DNA from: Reticulitermes speratus
Lineage: Eukaryota > Arthropoda > Insecta > Blattodea > Rhinotermitidae
Assembly (NCBI GenBank): GCA_021186555.1
Contig: JAJKFL010000005.1
Coordinates: 55,660,135-55,724,134, forward strand
Length of the DNA: 64,000 nucleotides
Reading direction: 5' to 3'
The notes under the pieces are model-generated. The model searched no databases and was not told the DNA's origin. It was given only the letters and a program-made list of their open reading frames with translations. The translations under genes and the position numbers were made by a program. Of this stretch, positions 44,852 to 55,785 are shown piece after piece; position 1 is the first letter of the stretch; the number at the start of each line of letters is the position of its first letter.

Positions 44852-45590
44852 CGTGATCGCTGGTGTTACTGTCTCACGCACAGCTCTGCACGCCTACGCC
44901 AGCACTACGTAACGCACAACGCCACAAGCTACACCACGCAAGGCAGTCCCCCCTCCAGACAGCACACGTGGGTGTTTCCGGAAACATTTCTATGCGTTAT
45001 CCATGTTCAGACACGAGATGGTATGCTGTTATCAAGAGAAAACTGTATGCTGCTAGCTTCAATGAAAACGGACTATACAGGGTGTTCGTAAAGTAACACG
45101 ACACCACTGCAGTGACCACAAAAACAACAAAACATGTCTGCAACATGCCTAAAATAATCACCTCCCTGCAAGTAGTCATTCATGTGTGAAGACGCACTTT
45201 CAGTAAATTATATGCGTTCGCAGTGCGTCACTTTGGCACACCGTCGCTTTAACACATTACGAAACATAACCTCTACACCTCACAATACACATCAAATAGC
45301 GGCCAGCATTGCAGACGTTGACGTACAGGGGTTGTCATCATCACACTTCGTAGCATAACACACCCCTCACAGCAACCCCAAAGAACCCCCTATAAGTTGC
45401 ACCTGCCCCTGTACCACACACATCCTGCATTTACCTTGCAGTAACTGTCGTGGACACTCGCACAAGACAGTTGACGTCGCGACACAAAGCGCTCAGCGAT
45501 CCTTTAAAACTAACAGAACTGAACCCCCATACAAAACACACAAGACACAGATATGGTCTCCTGTGCCTTGTTCAAATGTATTAGTTGACG
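44852..45590. other. Unassigned spacer
   Basis: ATACAGGGTGTTCGTAAAGT at about 45075 resembles one end of a mariner-type MITE, but no matching second end was found. Nothing else recognised. Confidence 0.35.
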
Positions 45591-46075
45591 ACACTGTCAG
45601 TTACTGACATTTTAAAGCATCTGTGATACGTTAAAGAACGAGTATGGGAAAGGGAAGTACTTGGAGAGAAACATGTCCCAGTGCTACTCTGTCCACCATA
45701 GATGTCACACGAACTGACCAGGGACCAAACCTGGGACTCCGCGATGAAAGTCCAGCAACTAACGCCCTGAGCCAGGCTGTGCCATGGCTCAGGGCGTTAG
45801 TCGCCGGCCTCTCACCGCGGAGGCCTCGGTTCGATCCCGGGCCAGTCCATGTGGGATATGTGGTGGACAAAGTGACACTGGGACAGGTTTTTCCCCAAGT
45901 ACTTCGGTTTTCCCCTGTCAGTTTCATTCCACCGGTGCTCCATTACGAACAAAAAACTAATCATCTTCATCAGAGTGTTGCACAATAAGCCTCAAGGCTG
46001 CGGTGCGTCCGTAGCATCTGCTGCGGGGCCCTTCACCCAAAAAAAAACGCCCTGAGCCATGCCACAGTCCCACTT
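45591..46075 (-). mobile_element. SINE-C, antisense, split by a second SINE-C
   Basis: 3' end ACGACACTGTCAGTTACTGA (45591), body GTCCCAGTGCTACTCTGTCC and CACACGAACTGACCAGGGAC, head complement AACGCCCTGAGCCA (45761-45774). The outermost head bases resume at 46046 (AACGCCCTGAGCCATGCCAC). The 14-base overlap is the target-site duplication of the inserted copy. Confidence 0.88.
45775..46045 (+). mobile_element. SINE-C, sense, near full length
   Basis: Inserted in the antisense SINE-C with an exact 14-bp target duplication (AACGCCCTGAGCCA). Head TGCCATGGCTCAGGGCGTTA with box A-like GGCTCAGGGCG; box B GGTTCGATCCCGGGCC. Body CATGTGGGATATGTGGTGGA and AAGTACTTCGGTTTTCCCC; 3' end GCTGCGGTGCGTCCGTAGCA, GGGGCCCTTCACCC and an A tail. 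The youngest-looking SINE-C here. Confidence 0.92.
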
Positions 46076-46822
46076 GGACAACTTGTGCCAGTAAGGCTAT
46101 ATTTGCCGCATTTGACGGTTTGTTTCTCGTCAGCACACAAATTATTTTCTCCACACATTTTGTGCTCCAAATCCCGTAACGATACTCACAAACGTATTCG
46201 TATGCACAACTGCGACGACGAGGAGAACTAAACCTCAGAACAATTCTATCAGAAATACTGGATAAAATCACGCAAAATATAAGTGAGCCTCCTGTTCACA
46301 GTTTGCATAGCCAGTTGTCAGTATCGTCATTAATCTTGCAGGCAACAGGTGTACGTGTGTAGTGCGGGATGCAGGGATGCAGGTGCGATGTTCACACTTC
46401 ATAAGGCAGACTTAGTTACTGAACAAACATCACCTCCCCTCCACCTCCCAGCCTGTTGCTCGCTCGCTGGATTGCATTTGTTTAACGGCGTGCATCATCG
46501 CGTATATTATTTGGCAGATGTAACTGCGATGGCCCTGACACGGTGCAGTTTGGTAGACATGCAACAAGTGCTGCCTCCTTCTTCAAGGTAGAAAGGTAAG
46601 AACAACGACAAAATCAAGACTGCAAACGGTGTATCCCGTGATGCAGTAGACAGTCTCTACCCAGGCGTTCTTTGCCGTCACAATGCCCCACACTTGACGC
46701 CTGCAGACGTCTCCAGTGCCTACACTCTGCCCTTAACACAGTTACTTCCAATTTAAGAAGCGCCTTTCCTTTCACGTTTTTCCGAAATAAAAATTGGGGC
46801 GCGTTCTAAATTCGAGGTATCA
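46076..46822. other. Unassigned spacer
   Basis: GCGTTCTAAATTCGAGGTAT at about 46801 is echoed by CGTTTTAAATTCGAGGTAAA at about 47325, beyond the next SINE. Both may belong to one older element that the SINE split. Confidence 0.4.
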
Positions 46823-47175
46823 TTTTTCGCTCTGGTGGGCAGCGATAGCTCAGTCGGTATAGCGACTGTGTGGGCCGCGATAGCTCAGTCGGTATAGCGA
46901 CTCACTACGAGCTGGACGGTCCGGGGATCGAATCCCGGTGGGGGCGAGATTTTTCTCAGCCGTCCAGACCGGCCCTGGGGCCTACCCAGCCTCCTGTACA
47001 ATGTATACCGGGTCTCTTTCCCGGGGATAAACCGGCCGGGGCGTGGAATTGACCACCCATTCCCATCTAGTGTCAGGGTTAAAGAAAGAGTAGAGATATA
47101 CCTCTACTCCCCCTCTGGGCCTTCACGGCCTGTTCTAGGGTGACCTTTACCTTTACCTTTACTGTTTTTCGCTCT
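46823..47175 (+). mobile_element. SINE-A with duplicated tRNA-like head
   Basis: An exact 11-bp target duplication TTTTTCGCTCT (46823-46833, 47165-47175) encloses the insert. It starts with GCAGCGATAGCTCAGTCGGT (46841), breaks off after TATAGCGACTGTGT, and starts again with GGGCCGCGATAGCTCAGTCG (46873), so box A occurs twice. One normal body follows: box B GGGGATCGAATCCCGG, AGACCGGCCCTGGGGCCTAC and GAAAGAGTAGAGATATACCT, and a CTTTAC repeat tail. Confidence 0.9.
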
Positions 47176-48127
47176 TCCGAAATCTCGACAACATAATTTT
47201 CCGCGCAGAACAAGTGGCCTCGCTAAAATAGTGGTACATTTTACGGAGAGTGAAATGCATTTGCTTGCAAAATTTTTTTCCTGAAAATCCGTTTTTAAAA
47301 GCGAGATGCCTCTTAAATTTGAGGACGTTTTAAATTCGAGGTAAACGGTAGATCGTGTATGAGTGCCCTGAAGATCACTTGGTTTACAAGCCGAATCGTG
47401 CGAGATTTGAAGTTATCACAGCGGTGGTGCTGATGTGTCAGATCTTTTGGAATCCGAGACTGTGTCAATAGGTGTGGGTTTACCGACGTTTCGAAAGAAC
47501 GTACTCCCTTCAAGTTCAAGATTGAGTGATCTATTACAGACAATGGCATACCGTGTAACAAGTCCTTTGAATTGACATGCAGTTACTACGGCCTTACGGC
47601 CTTACAGAATTTTGGGACATTGACGAGGTCACAATCCAAATTTCAGTTTGACCACAACCTGCAGGTGAGTCAGTAGCCAGTTACTGTCACGTTACTGTCA
47701 TGTTACTGACACGCCGAGCAGCATCACACCCTGTTCACACCGTCGATACCGCCACTTGTTCGGATTCTGACGTCGATCGTACAGCTCACAGCTCCACCTT
47801 CACAAACTGGCTTCACAATTCACCCGTTTATCTTCGATTTTTTAAGCGTTTCCCCTACAAAGTCTGTCGAACTGTGTTGTAAGGTTTTCTTTAGAAACGT
47901 TAAAAAAATCGTCACTTAGCAACGACACGGATTCAATCACGAGAAACATGTAAGACTTCATTACGTTATAGGGTGTTTTAAAATATAATACTCTGGAATC
48001 GGTGAAATTGGAAAAATAGTAGCAGTTTGTAAGTTAACTTCCCCTTCAAGCAACTCTGTCCAACAGCATTTGTTGAATGACTCGTAACGTGGTAATTTTT
48101 TTACGGTGAGGAGTCGTTAGCACCTCG
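47176..48127. other. Unassigned spacer with one hammerhead-like relic
   Basis: At 47480-47516 (minus strand) GAAACGTCGGTAAA is preceded by a degraded CTTGAAG half; this is a decayed ribozyme motif. The rest is AT-rich and unassigned. Confidence 0.4.
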
Positions 48128-48235
48128 CCCAACCCCCAAGCTGGAGGACCACCCCTTGTCGGCTGTCCGCGACTGCTTATTCAATGTATTCGCAGCTACC
48201 CTCCATCCGCAACCCGAGGACGCGCCATGCCGTGG
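48128..48235 (+). repeat. Dispersed repeat Y, copy 2
   Basis: CCAAGCTGGAGGACCACCCC, TTGTCGGCTGTCCGCGACTG, CAACCCGAGGACGCGCCATG. The conserved frame reads KLEDHPLSAVRDCLFNVFAA, then LHPQPEDAPCRGDRD, probably from a transposon ORF. It runs straight into the 23-bp array, whose first unit is its own end. Confidence 0.6.
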
Positions 48236-49452
48236 TGACAGGGACCGACTTAACATGGTGACAGGGACCGACTTATCGTGGTGACAGGGACCGACTTAAC
48301 ATGGTGACAGGGACCGACTTATCGTGGTGACAGTGACCGACTTATCGTGGTGACAAGGACCGACTTAACATGGTGACAGGGACCGACTTATCGTGGTGAC
48401 AGTGACCGACTTATCGTGGTGACAGTGATCGACTTATCGTGGTGACAGTGACCGACTTATCGTGGTGACAGTGACCGACTTATCGTGGTGACAGGGACCG
48501 ACTTAACATGGTGACAGGGACCGACTTATCGTGGTGACAGTGACCGACTTATCGTGGTGACAGTGACCGACTTAACGTGGTGACAGGGACCGACTTATCG
48601 TGGTGACAGTGACCGACTTATCGTGGTGACAGTGATCGACTTATCGTGGTGACAGTGACCGACTTAACATGGTGACAGGGACCGACTTATCGTGGTGACA
48701 GTGACCGACTTATCGTGGTGACAGTGATCGACTTATCGTGGTGACAGTGATCGATTTATCGTGGTGACAGTGACCGACTTATCGTGGTGACAGGGACCGA
48801 CTTAACGTGGTGACAGGGACCGACTTATCGTGGTGACAGTGACCGACTTATCGTGGTGACAGTGATCGACTTATCGTGGTGACAGTGACCGACTTCTCGT
48901 GGTGACAGGGACCGACTTATCGTGGTGACAGGGACCGACTTAACATGGTGACAGGGACCGACTTATCGTGGTGACAGTGACCGACTTATCGTGGTGACAG
49001 TGACCGACTTATCGTGGTGACAGTGACCGACTTATCGTGGTGACAGGGACCGACTTATCGTGGTGACGGGGACCGACTTATCGCGGTGACAGGGACCGAC
49101 TTATCGTGGTGACAGGGACCGACTTATCGTAGTGACGGGGACCGACTTATCGTGGTGACAGGGACCGACTTATCGTAGTGACGGGGAACGATTTATCGTG
49201 GTGACAGGGACCGACTTATCGTGGTGACAGGGACCGACTTATCGTGGTGACGGAAACCGACTTATCGTAGTGACAGGGACCGACTTATCGTGGTGACGGG
49301 GACCGACTTATCGTGGTGACGGGGACCGACTTATCGTGGTGACGGGGACCGACTTATCGTGGTGACGGGGACCGACTTATCGTGGTGACAGGGACCGACT
49401 TATCGTAGTGACAGGGACCGACTTATCGTGGTGACAGGGACCGACTTATCAT
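48226..49452 (+). repeat. 23-bp minisatellite, about 53 copies
   Basis: GTGGTGACAGGGACCGACTT then ATC; variants CAGTGACC, CAGTGATC, ACGGGGACC and AACATG. Variants are regional: AACATG copies in the left half and ACGGGG copies after 49060. Confidence 0.97.
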
Positions 49453-49770
49453 GCCCAAAGCATTATAGAAGCCAATTACTTCAAGTGTCTCACTGTCTCA
49501 CTGCCTCACTGTCCCACTGTCTCACTGTCTCACTGTCTCACCACCATCAAGGTTCCTCAGCACAGAAGTACTCATTGATGCCAACTACCACCGAACGCAA
49601 TAATGCACTTTACCCATAATGGCACGAATTTAAAAATTTAAAAAATTCCGTCGCGCGGGCCTTGACACGCGATGAGACACGCGGTGCGCCATTTGACTCT
49701 TCACAACAAAACAGACTGGTACGCAGTTTGGGCCATTCCAGCATCACTTGAGAGATCGCCGATTCCAAAA
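49453..49770. other. Spacer with a 10-bp repeat
   Basis: About six units of TGTCTCACTG at 49486-49542. The rest is unassigned. Confidence 0.6.
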
Positions 49771-50577
49771 TACAGTAGAACCTCGGTTATCCGAACTTCG
49801 CTTAACCGAAACTCGGGTTAACCGAAACGCCTGTCAGGCGCTGCGATTCCCAGAACTGCCCGCCGCGAGACACCTCTGAGCCTCTCGCCGTCAGTTTGCT
49901 GTCAAAAGTTGACTGTGCTGACTGTACCTGTAAATATCGTACAGTTGACAGTGCGGACTGTACCTGTAAATATCGTACAGTTGACTGTGCGGACTGTACC
50001 TGTAAATATCGTACAGTTTGTTGTGTAAAGTTGACAGTGCTGACTGTACCTGTAAATATCGTACAGTTTGTTGTGTAAAGTTGACAGTGCGGACTGTACC
50101 TGTAAATATCGTACAGTTTGTTGTGTAAAGTTGACTGTGCGGACTGTACCTGTAAATATCGTACAGTTTGTTGTGTAAAGTTGACAGTGCTGACTGTACC
50201 TGTAAATATCGTACAGTTTGTTGTGTAAAGTTGACAGTGCGGACTGTACCTGTAAATATCGTACAGTTTGTTGTGTAAAGTTGACTGTGCGGACTGTACC
50301 TGTAAATATCGTACAGTTTGTTGTGTAAAGTTGACAGTGCGGACTGTACCTGTAAATATCGTACAGTTTGTTGTGTAAAGTTGACAGTGCGGACTGTACC
50401 TGTAAATATCGTACAGTTTGTTGCGCGTAAATTTTGTTAACATAAGGCGTGTTTATGTATATATGTTATTTGTATTGCACCTTATCACGTCAAGCCGAAT
50501 TTCCGAATTATCCGAAATTTTGCTTATCCGAAATCGGTTCAGCCCCCTTTATTTCGGATAATCGAGGTTCTACTGTA
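49771..50577. mobile_element. Tigger/pogo-like element filled by a 50-bp array
   Basis: Ends CAGTAGAACCTCGGTTATCC (49773) and the complement form GATAATCGAGGTTCTACTG (ends 50575) are terminal inverted repeats of the Tigger/pogo type (Tc1/mariner superfamily), with TA on both sides (49771-49772, 50576-50577). Subterminal repeats CTTAACCGAAA and TTATCCGAAA recur inward. The interior is not a transposase but a tandem array, so the copy is non-autonomous. Confidence 0.88.
49908..50425 (+). repeat. 50-bp minisatellite inside the Tigger-like element
   Basis: About ten units of GTACAGTTTGTTGTGTAAAG, TTGACWGTGCKGACTGTACC, TGTAAATATC. The first two units are 36 bp, lacking TTGTTGTGTAAAG. Each unit boundary can form a perfect 7-bp hairpin, ACTGTAC and GTACAGT, around CTGTAAATATC. 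A 213-codon antisense frame (49802-50443) is a shadow. Confidence 0.95.
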
Positions 50578-50702
50578 CTAGGAAGTGGAAATGGCTCTCT
50601 GTGAATGGCCTCAATGAATCTGACGAACACATTGACCAATATTAACTGTTAATTAAATTCCTATTCGACTGCCTTTCAGTAGTTTCAATAATTAGTGGAC
50701 TT

Positions 50703-50982
50703 TACTGTAAGTCTGCCGATCGCAGTGGCCGTGCGGTCTAAGGAGTGGGTCTGTGGTCGCTCGCTTACTGGGATTGTGGGTTCGAATCCCGCCTAGGGCA
50801 TGGATTTCTGTCTCTTGTGAGTGTTGTGTGTTGTCAGGTAGAGGTCTATGCGACGAGCTGGTCCCTCGTCCAGAGTCCTACCGAGTGTGGTGTGTCTGAG
50901 TGTGATCGTGAAGCCTCGAAAAATGAGGCGGCCTAGGCCCCCAAAGGGGCTGTCGAGCCATTGAAAAGAAAATACTGTAAGT
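50703..50982 (+). mobile_element. SINE-B, full length
   Basis: Exact 10-bp target duplication TACTGTAAGT (50703-50712, 50973-50982). Head GCAGTGGCCGTGCGGTCTAA, box B GGTTCGAATCCCGCC; body GATTTCTGTCTCTTGTGAGT and GATCGTGAAGCCTCGAAAAA; end GGGGCTGTCGAGCCATTG and an A-rich tail. tRNA-Leu-like head, as in 17548-17810. Confidence 0.92.
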
Positions 50983-51414
50983 TTACGTAAGCTACATTCC
51001 TGAAAGCCCGAACATCCGTCACTACGAACAAATACAGCCCAGACACGAGCCATAGCTTGTACATAACACATCATAGAACACTTTTGCAATAGACAATGCA
51101 CCTATTGTCCTCCCTACACCGCAAGGGATGATGGGAAACGACTGTAGCAACGTAGCCTCGGCTGTGCCCCAGAACTGTCAAACATCGTATGTTGAAGCGA
51201 TGTTGAACTACAACAATCGAAAGGCGGTCGGAGGGTGAGACGGCGTGCGTGTTGAACAGAGGACGGCATGTTCAATGCAAGACTATCACATGATAAGGAC
51301 GAACAGCGTCGCTGCAAACCCAACACAACAGCTCTCCCGTAACAAATGAAAGTCTCGTCACAGCACTGCCGTCGGCACCTTCCTGACGACGCACTGCAGT
51401 ACAAATGTTCAACT
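50983..51414. other. Unassigned spacer
   Basis: Two antisense frames (50793-51101, 51114-51479) overlap SINE-B or the LINE and have no recognised similarity. Confidence 0.4.
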
Positions 51415-52262
51415 GTGGAGAAGATCAGTTGGACCGATCGTGTGAGAAATGAAGAAGTGTTACACAGGGTCAAGGTCAAGAGGAATATCGTACATACAAT
51501 AAAAAGAAGAAAGGCTAACTGGATTGGTCACATCTTGCGTAGAAACTGCCTTCTGAAACATGTGATTGAAGGAAAGTTAGAAGGAAGGATAGAAATGACG
51601 GGAAGACGAGGAAGAAGACGTAAGCAGCTACTAGATGGCCTTAAGGAGAAGAGAAAATACTGTAAATTGAAAGAGGAAGCACTAGATCGCACCCTATGGA
51701 GAACTCGCTATGGAAGAGGCTACGGACCTGTCGTAAGACAGACTGCAGAATGAAGAGGCTACGGACCTGTCGTAAGACAGACTGCAGAGTGAAGAGGCTA
51801 CGGACCTGTCGTAAGACAGACTGCAGAATGAAGAGGCTACGGACCTGTCGTAAGACAGACTGCAGAATGAAGAGGCTACGGACCTGTCGTAAGACAGACT
51901 GCAGAATGAAGAGGCTACGGACCTGTCGTAAGACAGACTACAGAATGAAGAGGCTACGGACCTGTCGTAAGACAGACTGCAGAATGAAGAGGCTACGGAC
52001 CTGTCGTAAGACAGACTACAGAATGAAGAGGCTACGGACCTGTCGTAAGACAGACTGCAGAATGAAGAGGCTACGGACCTGTCGTAAGACAGACTGCAGA
52101 ATGAAGAGGTACGGACCTGTCGTAAGACAGACTGCAGAATGAAGAGGCTACGGACCTGTCGTAAGACAGACTGCAGAATGAAGAGGCTACGAACCTGTCG
52201 TAAGACAGACTGCAGAATGAAGAGGCTACGGACCTGTCGTAAGACAGACTGCAGAGTGAAAT
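51415..52262 (+). mobile_element. LINE-2 family 3' end with 39-bp tail array (sense)
   Basis: The plus strand encodes the C-terminal part of a LINE reverse-transcriptase ORF: ISWTDRVRNEEVLHRVKVK, RNIVHTIKRRKANWIGHILR, RNCLLKHVIEGKLEGR, GRRGRRRKQLLDGLKEKRK, EEALDRTLWRTR, GRGYGPVVRQTAE, stop at 51751-51753. The last 13 codons then repeat. The reverse-transcriptase core is missing, so it is 5'-truncated. It matches 38477-38930 in sequence and in having the tail array. Confidence 0.9.
51715..52262 (+). repeat. 39-bp array at the LINE-2 tail
   Basis: About 14 copies of GAGGCTACGGACCTGTCGTA, AGACAGACTGCAGAATGAA. One copy lacks a base (about 52107), two have ACTACAG, and GAGTGAA occurs in the second and last copies. 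It opens 148- and 192-codon shadow frames. Confidence 0.96.
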
Positions 52263-52289
52263 GAATACTCAAGTGTGTTGCTTAAGGAA

Positions 52290-52455
52290 ACTGTCAGTTG
52301 CTGAGTCTATACAGCGTCTGTGAGAGATCAGTGATACTGACAGAATAAAACCCGTCCCAGTGTCACTTTGTCCACCACAAATCCTACACGAACTGACCTG
52401 GGATCAAAACCGGGCCTCTGCGGTAACAGGCAGGCGAATACCCGCTTGAACTAAG
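52290..52455 (-). mobile_element. SINE-C, antisense, second tail type
   Basis: ACTGTCAGTTGCTGAGTCTA, CCGTCCCAGTGTCACTTTGT, CCACCACAAATCCTACACGA; box B complement GGATCAAAACCGGGCC; head complement GGCAGGCGAATACCCGC. It matches 44031 and 45591 in its 3' end. Confidence 0.82.
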
Positions 52456-52532
52456 ACAAGAAACCGAAACGGACAATGACATAAAATGAAAAGTCTTCAG
52501 GTATGTGACAATGCATTATTGGGCAAGCAGTT

Positions 52533-52572
52533 CCCGACGTTTCGGATGATCGTACGGCCTTCATCGTCACGG
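52533..52572 (-). ncRNA. Hammerhead-like relic
   Basis: Minus strand: CGATGAAG, a weak stem II, CCGAAACGTCGGG. The GAAACGTC half is intact, the CTGANGA half is not. Confidence 0.4.
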
Positions 52573-53078
52573 TAAAGTAGTCCCAAGTTTTGGTAACCAC
52601 ACGCAACAAGACAGTGTCACATCAAGTGAGACTTGCATTGTCAGCAACACCGCTCAGCTAACCTCCAGTCTCGCACACGACAATAACCACTTAACCACGA
52701 CCTTTGTTTGCTGCTAGGCAGAAGATGAAGACTGCCAACAGGCAGTTCACTTCAAGCCACTTTTGCGCGGATATGTCTAGCAATGTATCCAGTGTCGCGG
52801 CGCCTCTCGCTACCCGATGCAGCTCCACCTGGTCTGTAACGGTCTGTTGTGGACCCCACAGCTAGATCGGGGAACTAATCCTGTGCTGTCAAGTCTATGG
52901 ATAGGGAGATCATCCCTTCAACAGGGTGACGAAAAGCCGTACTAACCTCCTGCTGATATTTGTTTGACGATGTCTGTCTGCTTTGATCAAACTGGATTTG
53001 CGAAAACCGCAGAACTACTGTTCTCGATGGCTACATGCCATAGGCTCTATGCAATGCGATCGTAAGTTTGTCGCCTCT
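52573..53078. other. Unassigned spacer
   Basis: No gene or repeat recognised. Confidence 0.4.
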
Positions 53079-54054
53079 TTAACCCTTTACGTCCCCGTGG
53101 TTACTATAAGTACCGCCATGTTTTAACATCACAAATTCTACGTTCTGCCCACACAGTGTATTTATGTGTTTTGTGTGGATCTCAGAACAAACAGCGATTA
53201 TTTCACTGTACAGCATTAACTGACTGGTTTGTATAACTGAGACGGAGTGTGTTTACTGCGCGGTACGGACTGTATTTATGTGTTTTGTGTGGATCTCAGA
53301 ACAAACAGCGATTATTTCACTGTACAGCATTAACTGACTGGTTTGTATAACTGAGACGGAGTGTGTTTACTGCGCGGTACGGACTGTATTTATGTGTTTT
53401 GTGTGGATCTCAGAACAAACAGCGATTATTTCACTGTACAACATTAACTGACTGGTTTGTATAACTGAGACGGAGTGTGTTTACTGCGCGGTACGGACTG
53501 TATTTATGTGTTTTGTGTGGATCTCAGAACAAACAGCGATTATTTCACTGTACAACATTAACTGACTGGTTTGTATAACTGAGACGGAGTGTGTTTACTG
53601 CGCGGTACGGACTGTATTTATGTGTTTTGTGTGGATCTCAGAACAAACAGCGATTATTTCACTGTACAACATTAACTGACTGGTTTGTATAACTGAGACG
53701 GAGTGTGTTTACTGCGCGGTACGGACTGTATTTATGTGTTTTGTGTGGATCTCAGAACAAACAGCGATTATTTCACTGTACAACATTAACTGACTGGTTT
53801 GTATAACTGAGACGGAGTGTGTTTACTGCGCGGTACGGACTGTATTTATGTGTTTTGTGTGGATCTCAGAACAAACAGCGATTATTTCACTGTACAACAT
53901 TAACTGACTGGTTTGTATAACTGAGACGGAGTGTGTTTACTGCGCGGTACGGACTGTATTTATGTGTTTTGTGTGGATCTCAGAACAAACAGCGATTATT
54001 TCACTGTACAACATTAACTGACTGGTTTGTATAACTGAGACGGAGTGTGTTTAC
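53079..54054 (+). mobile_element. TTAA-type element with 114-bp array, copy 8 (right end lost)
   Basis: The left end TTAACCCTTTACGTCCCCGT starts at 53079, followed by ACAAATTCTACGTTCTGCCC. About eight clean monomers follow, and the array stops abruptly within a monomer (GTGTTTACATTTGTGTATAA at about 54045) with no right terminal segment. Confidence 0.87.
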
Positions 54055-54835
54055 ATTTGTGTATAATTTATTGGACCCAAACATTAGTCAAACGCTCAAC
54101 GACAGACACATATCACCAGGATCCTTGTGCCTCAGCGGTCCACACAATTAACGAGAGTTTGTAATAAGTGCACTTTAACTGACAGACCGAGAGGCGCTCA
54201 ACAGCCAGAACTAAATACGGACGGATGTGAGGGCCACAGCTGGAGTGGATGAAACTGATGCAGGACTTTGGCACTGTCTGTGATGATAAAAATCTTCCTT
54301 ATTTTATTAAATTTTCTTCTCCCATTTTCTTTCCTCCGACATTCCCCGTCCAATTTCTTTTTCATTCTCTTATCTTCCTGCATACTTATTCTACTATTTA
54401 TGTCCTTATTTCTTTCTCCCCTGATATGGTGTGAGACTGGACTTTAAGAAGACAAAGTGACAGACGATGGCAGCCTGTACTTTATAAGAGCATAAAACAA
54501 ATGTAGAAACATGAAGTAGATGCACATAAGTTTAGCCGGCAGTGAACACAGCATTCACTCGTATTAAAAATGAACAATACAATTATTCCCAAGTTAGTGT
54601 ATGAATACATTCCAACCGCTAGAAAAATCTAGGTCGACCAAGAAGAAGACAGACCAACACCTGTGAAGCAGTAACAAGTCATAAAATGGCGTATATCTGT
54701 TGCTGCTGCTGATGATTTCTTTTCTTTTTTTTTTCTTTCTTTGCTTCTGCCTTTCTAGCTTTCCATTCCATATTCTTGCCTTCTATTCGTGAATACAAAA
54801 TTCTGTCTTTGTTCAATTCAGCGCTGAATCATGTA
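54055..54835. other. Unassigned spacer
   Basis: AT- and pyrimidine-rich. No gene or repeat recognised. Confidence 0.4.
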
Positions 54836-55089
54836 GGCATATGGAGGGAATGTGTGTATAGCTCCACCCATTCTTAACCTCGTCATTAGATTGAAGTGAT
54901 GTGACGTCTTTACGCCCCGGCCGTTTCTACCCCGGAAAAGTTGCCAGTTACCCACTGGATAGAATGCTGGGTGGGCCCTATAACCGGTCTGGAGGTTTTG
55001 GGGAAAGCAATTATTCACCCTGCTTAGGATCGAACCCGGATTCAGCGGTCGTCCAGCGTATAGTTTAGTCACTACACTGACTGAACTAT
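54836..55089 (-). mobile_element. SINE-A, antisense
   Basis: GTGTGTATAGCTCCACCCAT, TTTACGCCCCGGCCGTTTCT, GAATGCTGGGTGGGCCCTAT, AACCGGTCTGGAGG, box B complement GGATCGAACCCGG, head complement CACTACACTGACTGAACTAT. Confidence 0.87.
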
Positions 55090-55785
55090 TCTTTCTCTTC
55101 CTCAGTTCTACATAGCTTTACTGGGGAAAAAAACACACCAGGCCGTCCGAATATCTGACTATATACAATATCAGGAAACTCAGATGTGATTTGGACGAAC
55201 CTTGAGCACACTTCTACCCGTGACACCCTGTATATGTGTACAGCCTTCTCTGTAGGTCCTGTTGCTGTCAGCAAACCAATACCATATACCAGAGGGTTGG
55301 TATACAAGTAGCATTACTATTTTTTTGAAACAGGGCGCACTGGATCGGAAAATGGGTTGGTTTTGACATCCGACACCCCGTCTAGTGATACTGTATATGA
55401 AAGAGGGTAAGTAACTGAGCTGCCCTTTTGTTAAGGGAGGATTGGTGTGGTTAGAAAAACATGACAACAACAATAACAGCGAGTCGGATTTAAATAATTT
55501 CGCTTGGTCGGCCAGCCAGCCAGCAGTCTTGAAGGTAAAGACGACAACAATGGTGCGATTAGCAGGGCGTCTCCCGGGTGGCAGTCAGCTCACTGTAAGC
55601 GCATGTCTCTTGTTTAACGAGGTATTGTGTGGACAGTGCTACAGCCCTAACAAATGGCGAAGTTCACACTGGATAAGAAGCTCGTAACTGGAATAACTAG
55701 CAACTTTGCGTCAAAAGGGGCCAGACGGCTCAGACCAGTGACGTCGTCCGCACTACTGTGTCGTTACACGAAGGTAACAACATTT
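55090..55785. other. Unassigned spacer
   Basis: CGTGACACCCTGTATATGTG near 55220 resembles a MITE end, without a matching second end. The 81- and 97-codon frames are not recognised. Confidence 0.35.

Noticed and set aside
45070-45100. Mariner-type MITE
   Set aside because: Only one possible end (ACAGGGTGTTCGTAAAGT); no matching second end or clear TA pair found.
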